Of a stretch of 64,000 bases of DNA, positions 52,227-60,466 are shown piece by piece. The notes under the pieces were generated by a model that did no database searches, was not told the DNA's origin, and worked only from the letters and a program-made list of their open reading frames with translations. Within the stretch, counting starts at the first letter, position 1. Each line of letters begins with the position of its first letter. Made by a program: the position numbers and the translations under genes. The DNA is taken from assembly GCF_008086205.1 (NCBI RefSeq), contig NZ_VSKK01000002.1, positions 186,001-250,000 on the forward strand. The letters run 5' to 3'. Source of the stretch: Bizionia myxarmorum (GTDB taxonomy: Bacteria > Bacteroidota > Bacteroidia > Flavobacteriales > Flavobacteriaceae).

Positions 52227-53459
52227 TTATGACTTTAAGTTTTTAATTCGCTCCAATAAAGTTGGATGTGAATAATGCATAAATACATAGGCTTTATGTG
52301 GCGTTAAATTACTCAAACTATTTTTAGACAACTTTTTAAGTGAGCTAATTAACGGTTCAGCCTCATAGGTGTTTTTCGCATAGTCATCGGCTTGATATTC
52401 AAATTTTCTAGAAAACCAATTCATAACCAGTCCGGTAATTTCTGATATCGGACTGTATAGCAATCCAAAAGCAATTAATCCGACATGAAAACTAGGAATT
52501 TCAACACCCAAAGCCTGAGAAAGCAGCGGATTGGTTATAAATATAGATAGAATAAAAAGCGTTAAACCTGTCAATAAAATAGACGTTATTAAATTGAAAA
52601 TAATATGTTTCTTTTTATAATGTCCCACTTCATGCGCTAGAACGGCCACAATTTCTTCGTCATCTAAATCTTTAACCAAGGTATCATAAAGTGTGACGCG
52701 TTTTTCACTTCCAAAGCCCGAAAAATAAGCATTGGCTTTGGTGCTGCGTTTAGAACCGTCAATCACAAAAATTTTATCGAGTGTAAAGCCAACGGTTTCG
52801 GCATAAGCTGAAATTTTATCTCGTAAACTACCGTTTTCTAAAGGCGATTGCTTGTTGAATAAAGGCACAATGAGTCGCGCGTAAAACATATTTAGAAAAA
52901 TAGTAAACGCCGTTACAAGTCCCCAGGCATATAGCCAAAAGTAACTTCCTGTTACATTGTAAAACCAAATAATGAGCGCTAAAATACTGCCACCAAGAAC
53001 GGCCATCATAAGGATGCCTTTTAATTTATCTAGAACAAATGTTGTTTTCGTAGTTTTATTAAATCCGAATTTCTCTTCAATCACAAAAGTCTGGTAATAG
53101 GAAAATGGTGTGGTAAGAAGATCACTGCCTATCATAATAATCCCGAAGAAAATAAGGGCAATGAGTATGGGATTTTCTGAATAACTTCTGGCCATAGTAT
53201 CTATATATTCAAAACCATCCAATAGCAAAAAAGCCAAAGTTAACACAACCGAAAACGTAGACGTTAAAATACCAAAGTTATAATTAGTCTTTTTATAGGC
53301 TTGCGACTTTTCATATTCTTCCGTATTGTAAACATCTTGCAGTTCTTTAGGGACAGGATCATTAAAATGTTTCGCATTTAAGCCCTCTAAAACTTTATCA
53401 ATTATAAAGTCGATTAAAATGATGGCGATGATGATGTAAAAAAGGGTAGTTGAGGTCAT
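52227..53459 (-). CDS. M48 family metalloprotease (Ste24/CAAX protease 1-like)
   Basis: A 410-residue integral membrane zinc protease with about seven helices. The active site is VAVLAHEVGHYKKKH (HEXXH, about residues 275-289), and the third zinc ligand lies in SRKFEYQADDYAKNTY (about 350-365). GFTLDKIFVIDGSKRSTKAN and AYFSGFGSEKRV are Ste24-type blocks. Bacteria do not prenylate proteins, so it likely works in membrane protein quality control. It is the first gene of a unit with the 80-residue and DUF3784 genes. Confidence 0.9.
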   Translation of the reverse strand: MTSTTLFYIIIAIILIDFIIDKVLEGLNAKHFNDPVPKELQDVYNTEEYEKSQAYKKTNYNFGILTSTFSVVLTLAFLLLDGFEYIDTMARSYSENPILIALIFFGIIMIGSDLLTTPFSYYQTFVIEEKFGFNKTTKTTFVLDKLKGILMMAVLGGSILALIIWFYNVTGSYFWLYAWGLVTAFTIFLNMFYARLIVPLFNKQSPLENGSLRDKISAYAETVGFTLDKIFVIDGSKRSTKANAYFSGFGSEKRVTLYDTLVKDLDDEEIVAVLAHEVGHYKKKHIIFNLITSILLTGLTLFILSIFITNPLLSQALGVEIPSFHVGLIAFGLLYSPISEITGLVMNWFSRKFEYQADDYAKNTYEAEPLISSLKKLSKNSLSNLTPHKAYVFMHYSHPTLLERIKNLKS

Positions 53460-53534
53460 GACTATTTAAAGTTCAATGTTTAAGATTCAAAATCCTATAA
53501 ACTTGGAATTTTGTGATTTGTTTATTGCGAATTT

Positions 53535-54335
53535 TTATAGAAAATTTCGCTGTCTTTTCGCTTCAAAAATAAGAATTCCTGCAGCAACCGATAAATTCAT
53601 AGAATCAATTTCGCCTTGCATAGGAATTATAATATTTTGGGTAGCAGCATCAAGCCATTCTTGACTTAATCCAGTGGCTTCCGTGCCAACGACTAAAGCG
53701 GTTGGTTGGGTATAATCTTGCGTGTGGTAATTAACGGATGCTTGTAAAGCCGCACAGTAAATATGAATCTGCTTTTCATTTAAATAGTTAATAATTTCTT
53801 CCGTTGAACCCATGGCAATTTGGTTGGTAAATACACAACCAACACTAGAGCGAATAATATTGGGATTGTATAAATCAGATTTAGGATTGGCAATAATAAC
53901 TAAATCCACATTCGCGGCATCAGCTGTTCGTAAAATAGCGCCAATATTCCCTGGTTTTTCAGGTGCTTCAGCAACAAGAATTAAGGGTTTTTTCGTTTTT
54001 AAGATAACAGATTCTAAAGCATGTAACTTACTTTTGGCTACCGCTAAAACACCTTCTGTGGTATCCCTATGCGCTAATTTTTGATAGACGTCTTTGGAGA
54101 CTTCAATACAGTTAGTAAAATCGCCTATTAATTCTTTTAAATGGTCTTCAGAAAACAGTTCAGGATAAAATAAAATGGTATCAATTTCATAACCACCTTT
54201 CAGTGCTAATGCGATTTCCCGAGCACCTTCAATTAAGAATAACCCCGACTTTTTACGTGCTCTAGATTTTTCTTTTAAAAACACCAATTCCTTAATGTAG
54301 GAATTTTGTGTACTTGAAATAACTTTGTTCATCAT
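53535..54335 (-). CDS. TrmH/SpoU family RNA 2'-O-methyltransferase
   Basis: A 266-residue SPOUT methyltransferase acting on rRNA or tRNA. The N-terminal substrate-binding domain (about residues 1-100) opens with ISSTQNSYIKELVFLKEKSR. The knot domain has motif 1 EKPGNIGAILRTADA, motif 2 VVGTEATGLSQEWL and motif 3 GEIDSMNLSVAAGILIFEA, all complete. It resembles RlmB/TsnR-type enzymes; the target is not certain. A -7 box TAACTTTG on the minus strand (54359-54366) fits its promoter. It is divergent from the T9SS cargo gene. Confidence 0.9.
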   Translation of the reverse strand: MMNKVISSTQNSYIKELVFLKEKSRARKKSGLFLIEGAREIALALKGGYEIDTILFYPELFSEDHLKELIGDFTNCIEVSKDVYQKLAHRDTTEGVLAVAKSKLHALESVILKTKKPLILVAEAPEKPGNIGAILRTADAANVDLVIIANPKSDLYNPNIIRSSVGCVFTNQIAMGSTEEIINYLNEKQIHIYCAALQASVNYHTQDYTQPTALVVGTEATGLSQEWLDAATQNIIIPMQGEIDSMNLSVAAGILIFEAKRQRNFL

Positions 54336-54358
54336 GAAATTGGCTATATTTAACGCTG

Positions 54359-54366
54359 CAAAGTTA
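54359..54366 (-). promoter_or_regulatory. -7 element TAACTTTG for the TrmH-family gene
   Basis: Exact TAnnTTTG on the minus strand, 23 bases before the start codon. A TTG about 13 bases farther is too close for a standard -33 box. It lies in the 38-base space shared with the divergent T9SS cargo gene. Confidence 0.45.
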
Positions 54367-54373
54367 ATTTATT

Positions 54374-57300
54374 ATGAAGCAAAAACTACTTTTTCTACTT
54401 ATTACTGTACTATTTACTGTCAACAATTTTTCTCAATCCTCCTTTATAACGCAGGATTTGGATTGCGTTACAGGTTGTACAGACCTCAATGTTAATTTCC
54501 CTGTAATTCAAGGAACTAATGATTATGAAGTTGCAAGCATTCCGTTTAATCCACCGAGGAATTTTAATGGATTAGAAAACTCCTTATTCCTAAATGTTGA
54601 TGATTTATGGAGTAATGTTATAGATTTACCATTTGATTTTAATTTTTTTGGAGATAGCTATAATCAATTAATTATAGGAGGAAATGGCGTTTTGTCCTTT
54701 GATGTTTCTAATGCTGGATCTAGTAATGGGTGGCAATTAAACGGAACCTTGCCGAATAGTTCGAACGAAACCTTGAGTGAGGCCAATATTTTTGGAGCAG
54801 CTCATGATATGGATCCTAGTGCCAGTAATGGAACACATGAAATTGGATATGAGGTTTTTGGTCAAGCACCTTTTAGATACTTTATTGCTAGTTATTATAA
54901 TGTGGGACATTTTGGTAACCAATGTGATGATTTAAGAACAACCCAAATGATGGTTCTTTATGAAACTACTAACATTGTTGAGGTATTTTTACAAGATAAA
55001 CCCATTTGCGCGTTATGGAATAGTGGTAATGCCGTAGTAGGAATTCAAAATTCTGTTGGAACGATTGCTGTTGTGCCTCCAGGAAGAAATACAAGTCAAT
55101 GGGAAGCAACCAATGAAGCGTGGCGTTTTAACCCTTCAGGACCTGTTGTTGAAAATACGTATCAATGGACTAATGGTGCAGGACAAATAATTGGCACAAC
55201 TCCTACAGTTACTGTTTGTCCAACTTCAGATGAAACTTTTACCGTAGAAACCTCCTATTTTAATTTTAGCTTTTTTGGATATGACACTTATATAGAAGAT
55301 ATTTTAGTTTACTCTGGCTTAATTGGTGAAGCACCAGCAAACCTACAAGTATGCAGTGATGTGACCAATGAGTTTTTTGATTTAACTCAACAAACAGCTG
55401 TTATTACAGGTGGCTCAACTTGCAGTGTTGTTACCTACTATGAAACATTAGCCAATGCCGAAACTGGTACTAATGAAATTTCAAACCCTAGCAGTTATAC
55501 AAACACCTCGAATCCGCAGACCATTTTTGTTCGTGTGGAAGATGCAGATTCTGGGAATTTTGAAACCAGCTTATTTACCATACAAATTGATCTATTGCCA
55601 GCAACAGCACCAGCAGAAATGGAAGCTTGCAGTACAACTCCTGGTTTTGCGGAGTTTGATTTAGATGTCTTATCAGAATTAATTACAGTTCCGAATTCAG
55701 GTTTTGAATTTTCATTTTATGCATCTATTGTAGATGCGCAGAATGACCGAAATCCTTTGGTGAGTCCGTTCACAAACACAGTAGCCAATAGTCAAGGATT
55801 AATTGCGAAAGTAACAGATCCTAATACGGGTTGTTTTGTATATACTGAATGCTATGTGAATGTCTTAGATGGAGCAGACTTGCAAAATGTTTCTTTAGTG
55901 CAATGTGATGATGAAGTAAGTGACGGTTTTACTGAATTTGATTTAGCAAGTGTTTTACAACAAGTAGGGAATGGACAGCCTAATCTGGAGCTAACACTTT
56001 ACGAAAGTGAAACTGATGCCAATAATTCTACTAATCCCATTGGCAATGTAGCGAACTATACAAATACCAGCAATCCGCAAATTATTTTCGTTCGAGGTGA
56101 AAATTTAACTTCTGGTTGCGTAGGATTCAGTACAATCGAGCTATTAGTAGAAGAAGCTATCACTTTAACAACACCTTCGCCATTAACCATTTGCGATTTA
56201 GATGGAACGGCAGATGGTTTTGCCTTGTTTAACTTAACTGACAAGGATTCAGAAATTTTAGGTGGATTAGAACCCAATAATTACGCCATTAGTTATTATG
56301 AAACCCTTGCAGATGCGGAATCCAATACGAATGCTTTAAATACAACTAGTTATACAAATGTTATAGCAGACGCTCAAACCGTTTTTGTACGTGTAGATAA
56401 TCTCTCTGCTGGCTGTTTTGCAACCACCACATTGGAACTGGTTGTGGATTTAGATTGTCCATTTGGATGCCAAGAAACATATACATTCTGTTATGATAGC
56501 AATGACACGACCGAATATGTGCACACCAGTGATAACGGTTCACCTTTAACTGTTGTTTTTACAGCTGGTCAGGTAGAAAATAATTTTGATGAATTAATAA
56601 TATTGGACTCAGATGGTATTACAGAAATATACAATGGTTATGGTAATTCTGGTGATGTAACTGGATTAACTATTACATCGACTGGTGATTCAATTACTAT
56701 CAAAGTACTTTCTGATGGTTCTGTTAGTTGTGCTTCCGGCGCACGCAACCCAATTTCATATTATGTATACTGTTTAAATTTTGAGAATGCCATAGTAGTA
56801 AATGCTTTTATAGACGAAAATGGCGATTCTATTTTTGATGATTCAGAAGTGAAATTTAACGAAGGACTATTTAGTTATGAAGTAAATAATGATGGTGTAA
56901 TAAATTATGTCAATTCATCCTATGGCAGTTTTATTATTCCAAACACAACAGTAGGAGACACCTATGATGTAAGCTTTGTGATGTATGAAAATTACAATGA
57001 ATGCCTCTCACAAACTATTACCCTAATTGAAAATGTTTCACCCATTGAAGGAGAAACTGTAGCGGTTAATTTCCCGTTAACACGTATAGCTGAATGTACC
57101 GATATTGCTGTGAGCTTGATTTCTTATGTGCCACCAAGACCTGGTCAGATTCAAACCAATTATCTCGTAGTTGAGAATTTAGGAAATATCCCAGTTTCGG
57201 GTTCTGTTGAATTCACGCACGATGCTCAAGTCACATTTAATAATGTGTCAGGTTTAAATGCTGGAAATACCATAACGAATACGAGTACTGGTTTTGTCTT

Positions 57301-58156
57301 AAACTTCAATAATTTAGCACCAGGAATGGCCGAGGAAGTTTATGTAGGATTAGATGTTCCGACGAGTTTAAATATTGGCGATTTTATTACCAATTCTGTA
57401 GTTTATAGTGAAACAGATTTAGATATTAGCAATAATAGTTCCACGTTAACACAAGCAATTGTAAACTCCTATGATCCGAATGATAAATTGGAGTCTCATG
57501 GTCCTGAAATTAAACTGGATGATTTTTCAAATGACGATTATCTATATTACACCATAAATTTTCAAAATTTAGGTACTGCTGAAGCTTTAGAAATTCGAGT
57601 TGAAGATGTCCTAGATTCTCAATTGGATACATCCACATTTAAAATGCTGAACGCGAGTCATGATTATACCGTAACACGTGTTGATAATGAACTAACATGG
57701 CAATTTGATGACATCAATCTGCCAAGCGAAAATATGGACGAACCAAACAGTCATGGGTATGTATATTTCAGAATTAAGCCTTTGCCTGGATATTCAGAAG
57801 GTGATGTGATTCCAAATACAGCCGATATTTATTTCGATTTTAATCCTGCGATTGTAACCAATACATTCGAAACTGAATTTGTTGCTAATCTATCCGTTGA
57901 AGAATTCGCTTCTGTTGGTTATTCTATGTATCCGAATCCTGCAAAAACAGTTGTTAATTTTGAGTTTAATAAGAAATTTCAATCGGATGTAACTATTCAA
58001 GTTTATGATGTTCACGGAAAGCTCGTGCTGAAATCGAAGCATATAACTCAAGATAATAAAATAGAAATTAATGTATCTAAATTACCTCAAGGTTTATACT
58101 TTATAGAATTGAGCACTAGTACATTCAAAACGATTGAAAAGCTTATTGTAAACTAA
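54374..58156 (+). CDS. Large T9SS-secreted multidomain adhesin-like protein
   Basis: A 1260-residue exported protein. After a signal peptide (LLFLLITVLFTVNNFSQS) comes a nidogen-like domain (about residues 30-260, LPFDFNFFGDSYNQLIIGGN), then four repeats of about 90 residues (about 310-700) with cores such as YYETLADAESNTNALNTTSY and TIFVRVD. A CUB-like Cys domain follows (about 700-800), an SdrD-like stretch (INAFIDENGDSIFDDSEV type, about 805-910), a DUF11-like Ig region, and the SYDPNDKLESHGPEI domain (about 1030-1170). The end is a type A sorting domain: YSMYPNPAKTVVNFEF, YDVHGKLVL, LPQGLYFIEL. The domain make-up suggests a surface adhesin; the ligand is unknown. Confidence 0.88.
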   Translation: MKQKLLFLLITVLFTVNNFSQSSFITQDLDCVTGCTDLNVNFPVIQGTNDYEVASIPFNPPRNFNGLENSLFLNVDDLWSNVIDLPFDFNFFGDSYNQLIIGGNGVLSFDVSNAGSSNGWQLNGTLPNSSNETLSEANIFGAAHDMDPSASNGTHEIGYEVFGQAPFRYFIASYYNVGHFGNQCDDLRTTQMMVLYETTNIVEVFLQDKPICALWNSGNAVVGIQNSVGTIAVVPPGRNTSQWEATNEAWRFNPSGPVVENTYQWTNGAGQIIGTTPTVTVCPTSDETFTVETSYFNFSFFGYDTYIEDILVYSGLIGEAPANLQVCSDVTNEFFDLTQQTAVITGGSTCSVVTYYETLANAETGTNEISNPSSYTNTSNPQTIFVRVEDADSGNFETSLFTIQIDLLPATAPAEMEACSTTPGFAEFDLDVLSELITVPNSGFEFSFYASIVDAQNDRNPLVSPFTNTVANSQGLIAKVTDPNTGCFVYTECYVNVLDGADLQNVSLVQCDDEVSDGFTEFDLASVLQQVGNGQPNLELTLYESETDANNSTNPIGNVANYTNTSNPQIIFVRGENLTSGCVGFSTIELLVEEAITLTTPSPLTICDLDGTADGFALFNLTDKDSEILGGLEPNNYAISYYETLADAESNTNALNTTSYTNVIADAQTVFVRVDNLSAGCFATTTLELVVDLDCPFGCQETYTFCYDSNDTTEYVHTSDNGSPLTVVFTAGQVENNFDELIILDSDGITEIYNGYGNSGDVTGLTITSTGDSITIKVLSDGSVSCASGARNPISYYVYCLNFENAIVVNAFIDENGDSIFDDSEVKFNEGLFSYEVNNDGVINYVNSSYGSFIIPNTTVGDTYDVSFVMYENYNECLSQTITLIENVSPIEGETVAVNFPLTRIAECTDIAVSLISYVPPRPGQIQTNYLVVENLGNIPVSGSVEFTHDAQVTFNNVSGLNAGNTITNTSTGFVLNFNNLAPGMAEEVYVGLDVPTSLNIGDFITNSVVYSETDLDISNNSSTLTQAIVNSYDPNDKLESHGPEIKLDDFSNDDYLYYTINFQNLGTAEALEIRVEDVLDSQLDTSTFKMLNASHDYTVTRVDNELTWQFDDINLPSENMDEPNSHGYVYFRIKPLPGYSEGDVIPNTADIYFDFNPAIVTNTFETEFVANLSVEEFASVGYSMYPNPAKTVVNFEFNKKFQSDVTIQVYDVHGKLVLKSKHITQDNKIEINVSKLPQGLYFIELSTSTFKTIEKLIVN

Positions 58157-58180
58157 TTACATACAGCATAATATTATTTT

Positions 58181-58211
58181 AAAAGCTTCAGTTTCGCTGA
58201 AGCTTTTTTTT
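58181..58211. terminator. Intrinsic terminator after the T9SS cargo gene
   Basis: Stem AAAAGCTTCAG (58181-58191) and CTGAAGCTTTT (58197-58207), loop TTTCG, then more T. It separates the adhesin gene from the DUF6503 gene. Confidence 0.9.
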
Positions 58212-58264
58212 GTAATGTTTACTTATAATTTCGACAAATTATGACAACCAATACATATTAATAC

Positions 58265-59074
58265 ATGAAGAATTACATTTTGGCTATGACACTTTTAGTT
58301 GTTTTTTCGGCCTGCAAACAAAACAATACAAATCCAGTAGCATTAGAAACTCCAGAAGAAACTATAGAAGTTGTTGAAGTAGAAAAAAACAATTATCCAG
58401 AAAATCTGACTAAAGTGTTCGATGCTCACGGTGGAATTGATGCCTGGAAAGCTATGAAATCCCTAGCATTTACCATGGAAAAACCAGACGGAACAGAAAT
58501 TACTACAACGAATCTTAACTCAAGAGAAGCACTGATTGAAAGCCCTAATGCAAATATCGGATTTGATGGTAGCAAAGCATGGTTTTTAAATAAAACCGAA
58601 GGCGACTATCAAGGATATGAACCGTTATATTACTATAATTTGATGTTCTATTTTTATGCTATGCCTTTTGTCTTGTCTGATGATGGAATTAATTATGCCG
58701 AAGCTGAACCTTTGGTTTTTGAAGGCGTAACGTATCCAGGAATTCAAATAACTTATAATGCTGGAGTTGGCGAAACTCCAGAAGATCGTTATGTTTTATA
58801 TTACAACGCGGAAACCTTCCAAATGGAATGGTTAGGGTATACAGTAAGTTTTGTTCCAGGAATAGATAAAAAGGAATTACACTTTAGAAGGTATGATAAC
58901 TGGCAAAAAGTAAATGGTTTATTATTACCTAAAACAATTGTAGGCTATGACTTTAAAGATGATAAGCCAACGGAAGCAAAAAAAAGTACTGAATTTACAG
59001 ATGTACAAGTTACCAACCAAGCAATAGAATCTAGCAAATTTGCAAAACCAGAAAATGGGGAATTTGTAAACTAG
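58265..59074 (+). CDS. DUF6503 family lipoprotein
   Basis: A 269-residue lipoprotein with a lipobox at FSAC (Cys about 17). The mature part opens with a low-complexity acidic linker (EETIEVVEVEKN) and then the DUF6503 blocks LTKVFDAHGGIDAWKAMKSL, NIGFDGSKAWFLN, YYYNLMFYFYAMPFVLSDDG and PEDRYVLYYNAETFQMEWLG. The fold resembles LolA/outer-membrane lipoprotein sorting beta barrels, and a lipid-carrier role is plausible but unproven. It has terminators on both sides and no partner gene. Confidence 0.8.
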   Translation: MKNYILAMTLLVVFSACKQNNTNPVALETPEETIEVVEVEKNNYPENLTKVFDAHGGIDAWKAMKSLAFTMEKPDGTEITTTNLNSREALIESPNANIGFDGSKAWFLNKTEGDYQGYEPLYYYNLMFYFYAMPFVLSDDGINYAEAEPLVFEGVTYPGIQITYNAGVGETPEDRYVLYYNAETFQMEWLGYTVSFVPGIDKKELHFRRYDNWQKVNGLLLPKTIVGYDFKDDKPTEAKKSTEFTDVQVTNQAIESSKFAKPENGEFVN

Positions 59075-59089
59075 AATTCAGAAATTATA

Positions 59090-59126
59090 AAAAAAGCGAG
59101 CTAATTTTAATTAGCTCGCTTTTTAT
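59090..59126. terminator. Bidirectional intrinsic terminator
   Basis: Stem AGCGAGCTAATT (59095-59106) and AATTAGCTCGCT (59109-59120) with a two-base gap, five or more A before and T after. It serves the DUF6503 gene and the convergent amidohydrolase-fold gene. Confidence 0.9.
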
Positions 59127-59151
59127 TTAGGTATAATAGCTTTATTTAATT

Positions 59152-60447
59152 TTACTGATTCTTATACTTTTCAGAATAACGTCTCCAAAGTTCCGTTTGG
59201 TGACTTTCTAAACTTATTTCGCGACCTTGAATAAAAGCTTGGGTTAAAATGTTGGTTCGCATATCTAAAGCATCACCTTCACTAATAAAAAGTGTGGCAT
59301 CTTTTCCTGCTTCCAAGGTTCCAGCAAAGCTATCGATTCCTAAAATTTTCGCCGTATTTGAGGTTATTAATTTTAAAGCCTCCTCTTTTACAATACCATA
59401 AGCTGCACAAGTACCAGCGAAGAAAGGTAAATTTCGAGTTTGGAAGTTTTCAGCATTTCCAACTTGAATTCCCACAACAATACCAGCATCATGCAAAATT
59501 TTTGCTAGTTTAAACGGCATGTCATAGTCTTGATCATCATTTGCAGGTAAGGTATGTGGTGTATTAATTAAAACAGGCACATTTTGCTGCTTTAGCAAAT
59601 CAGTTACTTTGTAAGCTTCAGCACCACCAACAATAACTAAATGTTCAATATTATTATTTTTTGCAAAGTAAATGGCATCTGCGATTCCTTTTTCATCATC
59701 TACATGAACAAAAAGCTTTTGCGAACCATTGTAAAGTCCTTGCATAGCTTCAAACGGTAAATGTTTCGGCTTCTTATTACCTTTTAAATAGGCTTTACTA
59801 TCCGTGATAAAAGTAGTCACTTCATTTATTTGATTTGCATACTCTTTATTTGGTTTTAAACCAGCTGGTTCTCCTAACCACCAACGCCCTCTAGAAAAGC
59901 TACTTGGCCAATTTAAATGAATACCATCATCCGTTTTTATGGAAGCATCTTCCCAATTCCAAGCATCCAATTGTACAATGGATGAGGTTCCTGAAATTCG
60001 TCCGCCTTTAGGCGAAACTTGAGCCATTAAAACGCCATTTGGACGCATAGACTCTACCACTTTCGATTCCGTGTTATAAGCAATTAAACTACGTACATGC
60101 GGAATCATGGCGCCAATTTCATTCTGATCATCTGAAGCTCTTACGGCGTCCACTTCTACTAATCCTAACGCGGAATTGGCAGCAATAAAGCCTGGATATA
60201 CATGTTTTCCTTTTGCATCAATAACCGTCATACCAGACGTGTTTGCACTTCCTGAATTGACAGACGTAATTTTTCCATTTTCAAAAACAAGCACGCTGTT
60301 TTCAATTATCTGGCCATTTCCAATATGTGCTGTTGCACCAACAATAGCAATGGCTTTTGTTTGTTTAGATCCTGGTGTTTGTTGCGCAAACGAACTAGAA
60401 CTAACTAGTAGCGCAATAAAAAGGATATATATATATAAATGTTTCAT
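59152..60447 (-). CDS. Secreted amidohydrolase-fold protein lacking the metal motif
   Basis: A 431-residue exported protein (signal peptide ending SSSFAQQ). It has the composite N- and C-terminal strands of the imidazolonepropionase/amidohydrolase superfamily: VLVFENGKITSV, GKHVYPGFIA and, at the end, LGIDSFAGTLEAGKDATLFI. Where active enzymes have HxH after the 'PG-i-D' strand, it reads FIAANSALG, and the later His and Asp positions read VIVGGAEAY and IQVGNAEN, so metal ligands appear lost. It is probably a pseudoenzyme or a partner of the 991-residue protein, whose stop is 19 bases upstream. Confidence 0.82.
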   Translation of the reverse strand: MKHLYIYILFIALLVSSSSFAQQTPGSKQTKAIAIVGATAHIGNGQIIENSVLVFENGKITSVNSGSANTSGMTVIDAKGKHVYPGFIAANSALGLVEVDAVRASDDQNEIGAMIPHVRSLIAYNTESKVVESMRPNGVLMAQVSPKGGRISGTSSIVQLDAWNWEDASIKTDDGIHLNWPSSFSRGRWWLGEPAGLKPNKEYANQINEVTTFITDSKAYLKGNKKPKHLPFEAMQGLYNGSQKLFVHVDDEKGIADAIYFAKNNNIEHLVIVGGAEAYKVTDLLKQQNVPVLINTPHTLPANDDQDYDMPFKLAKILHDAGIVVGIQVGNAENFQTRNLPFFAGTCAAYGIVKEEALKLITSNTAKILGIDSFAGTLEAGKDATLFISEGDALDMRTNILTQAFIQGREISLESHQTELWRRYSEKYKNQ

Positions 60448-60466
60448 CGGTTTTTCTTTTTATGTT

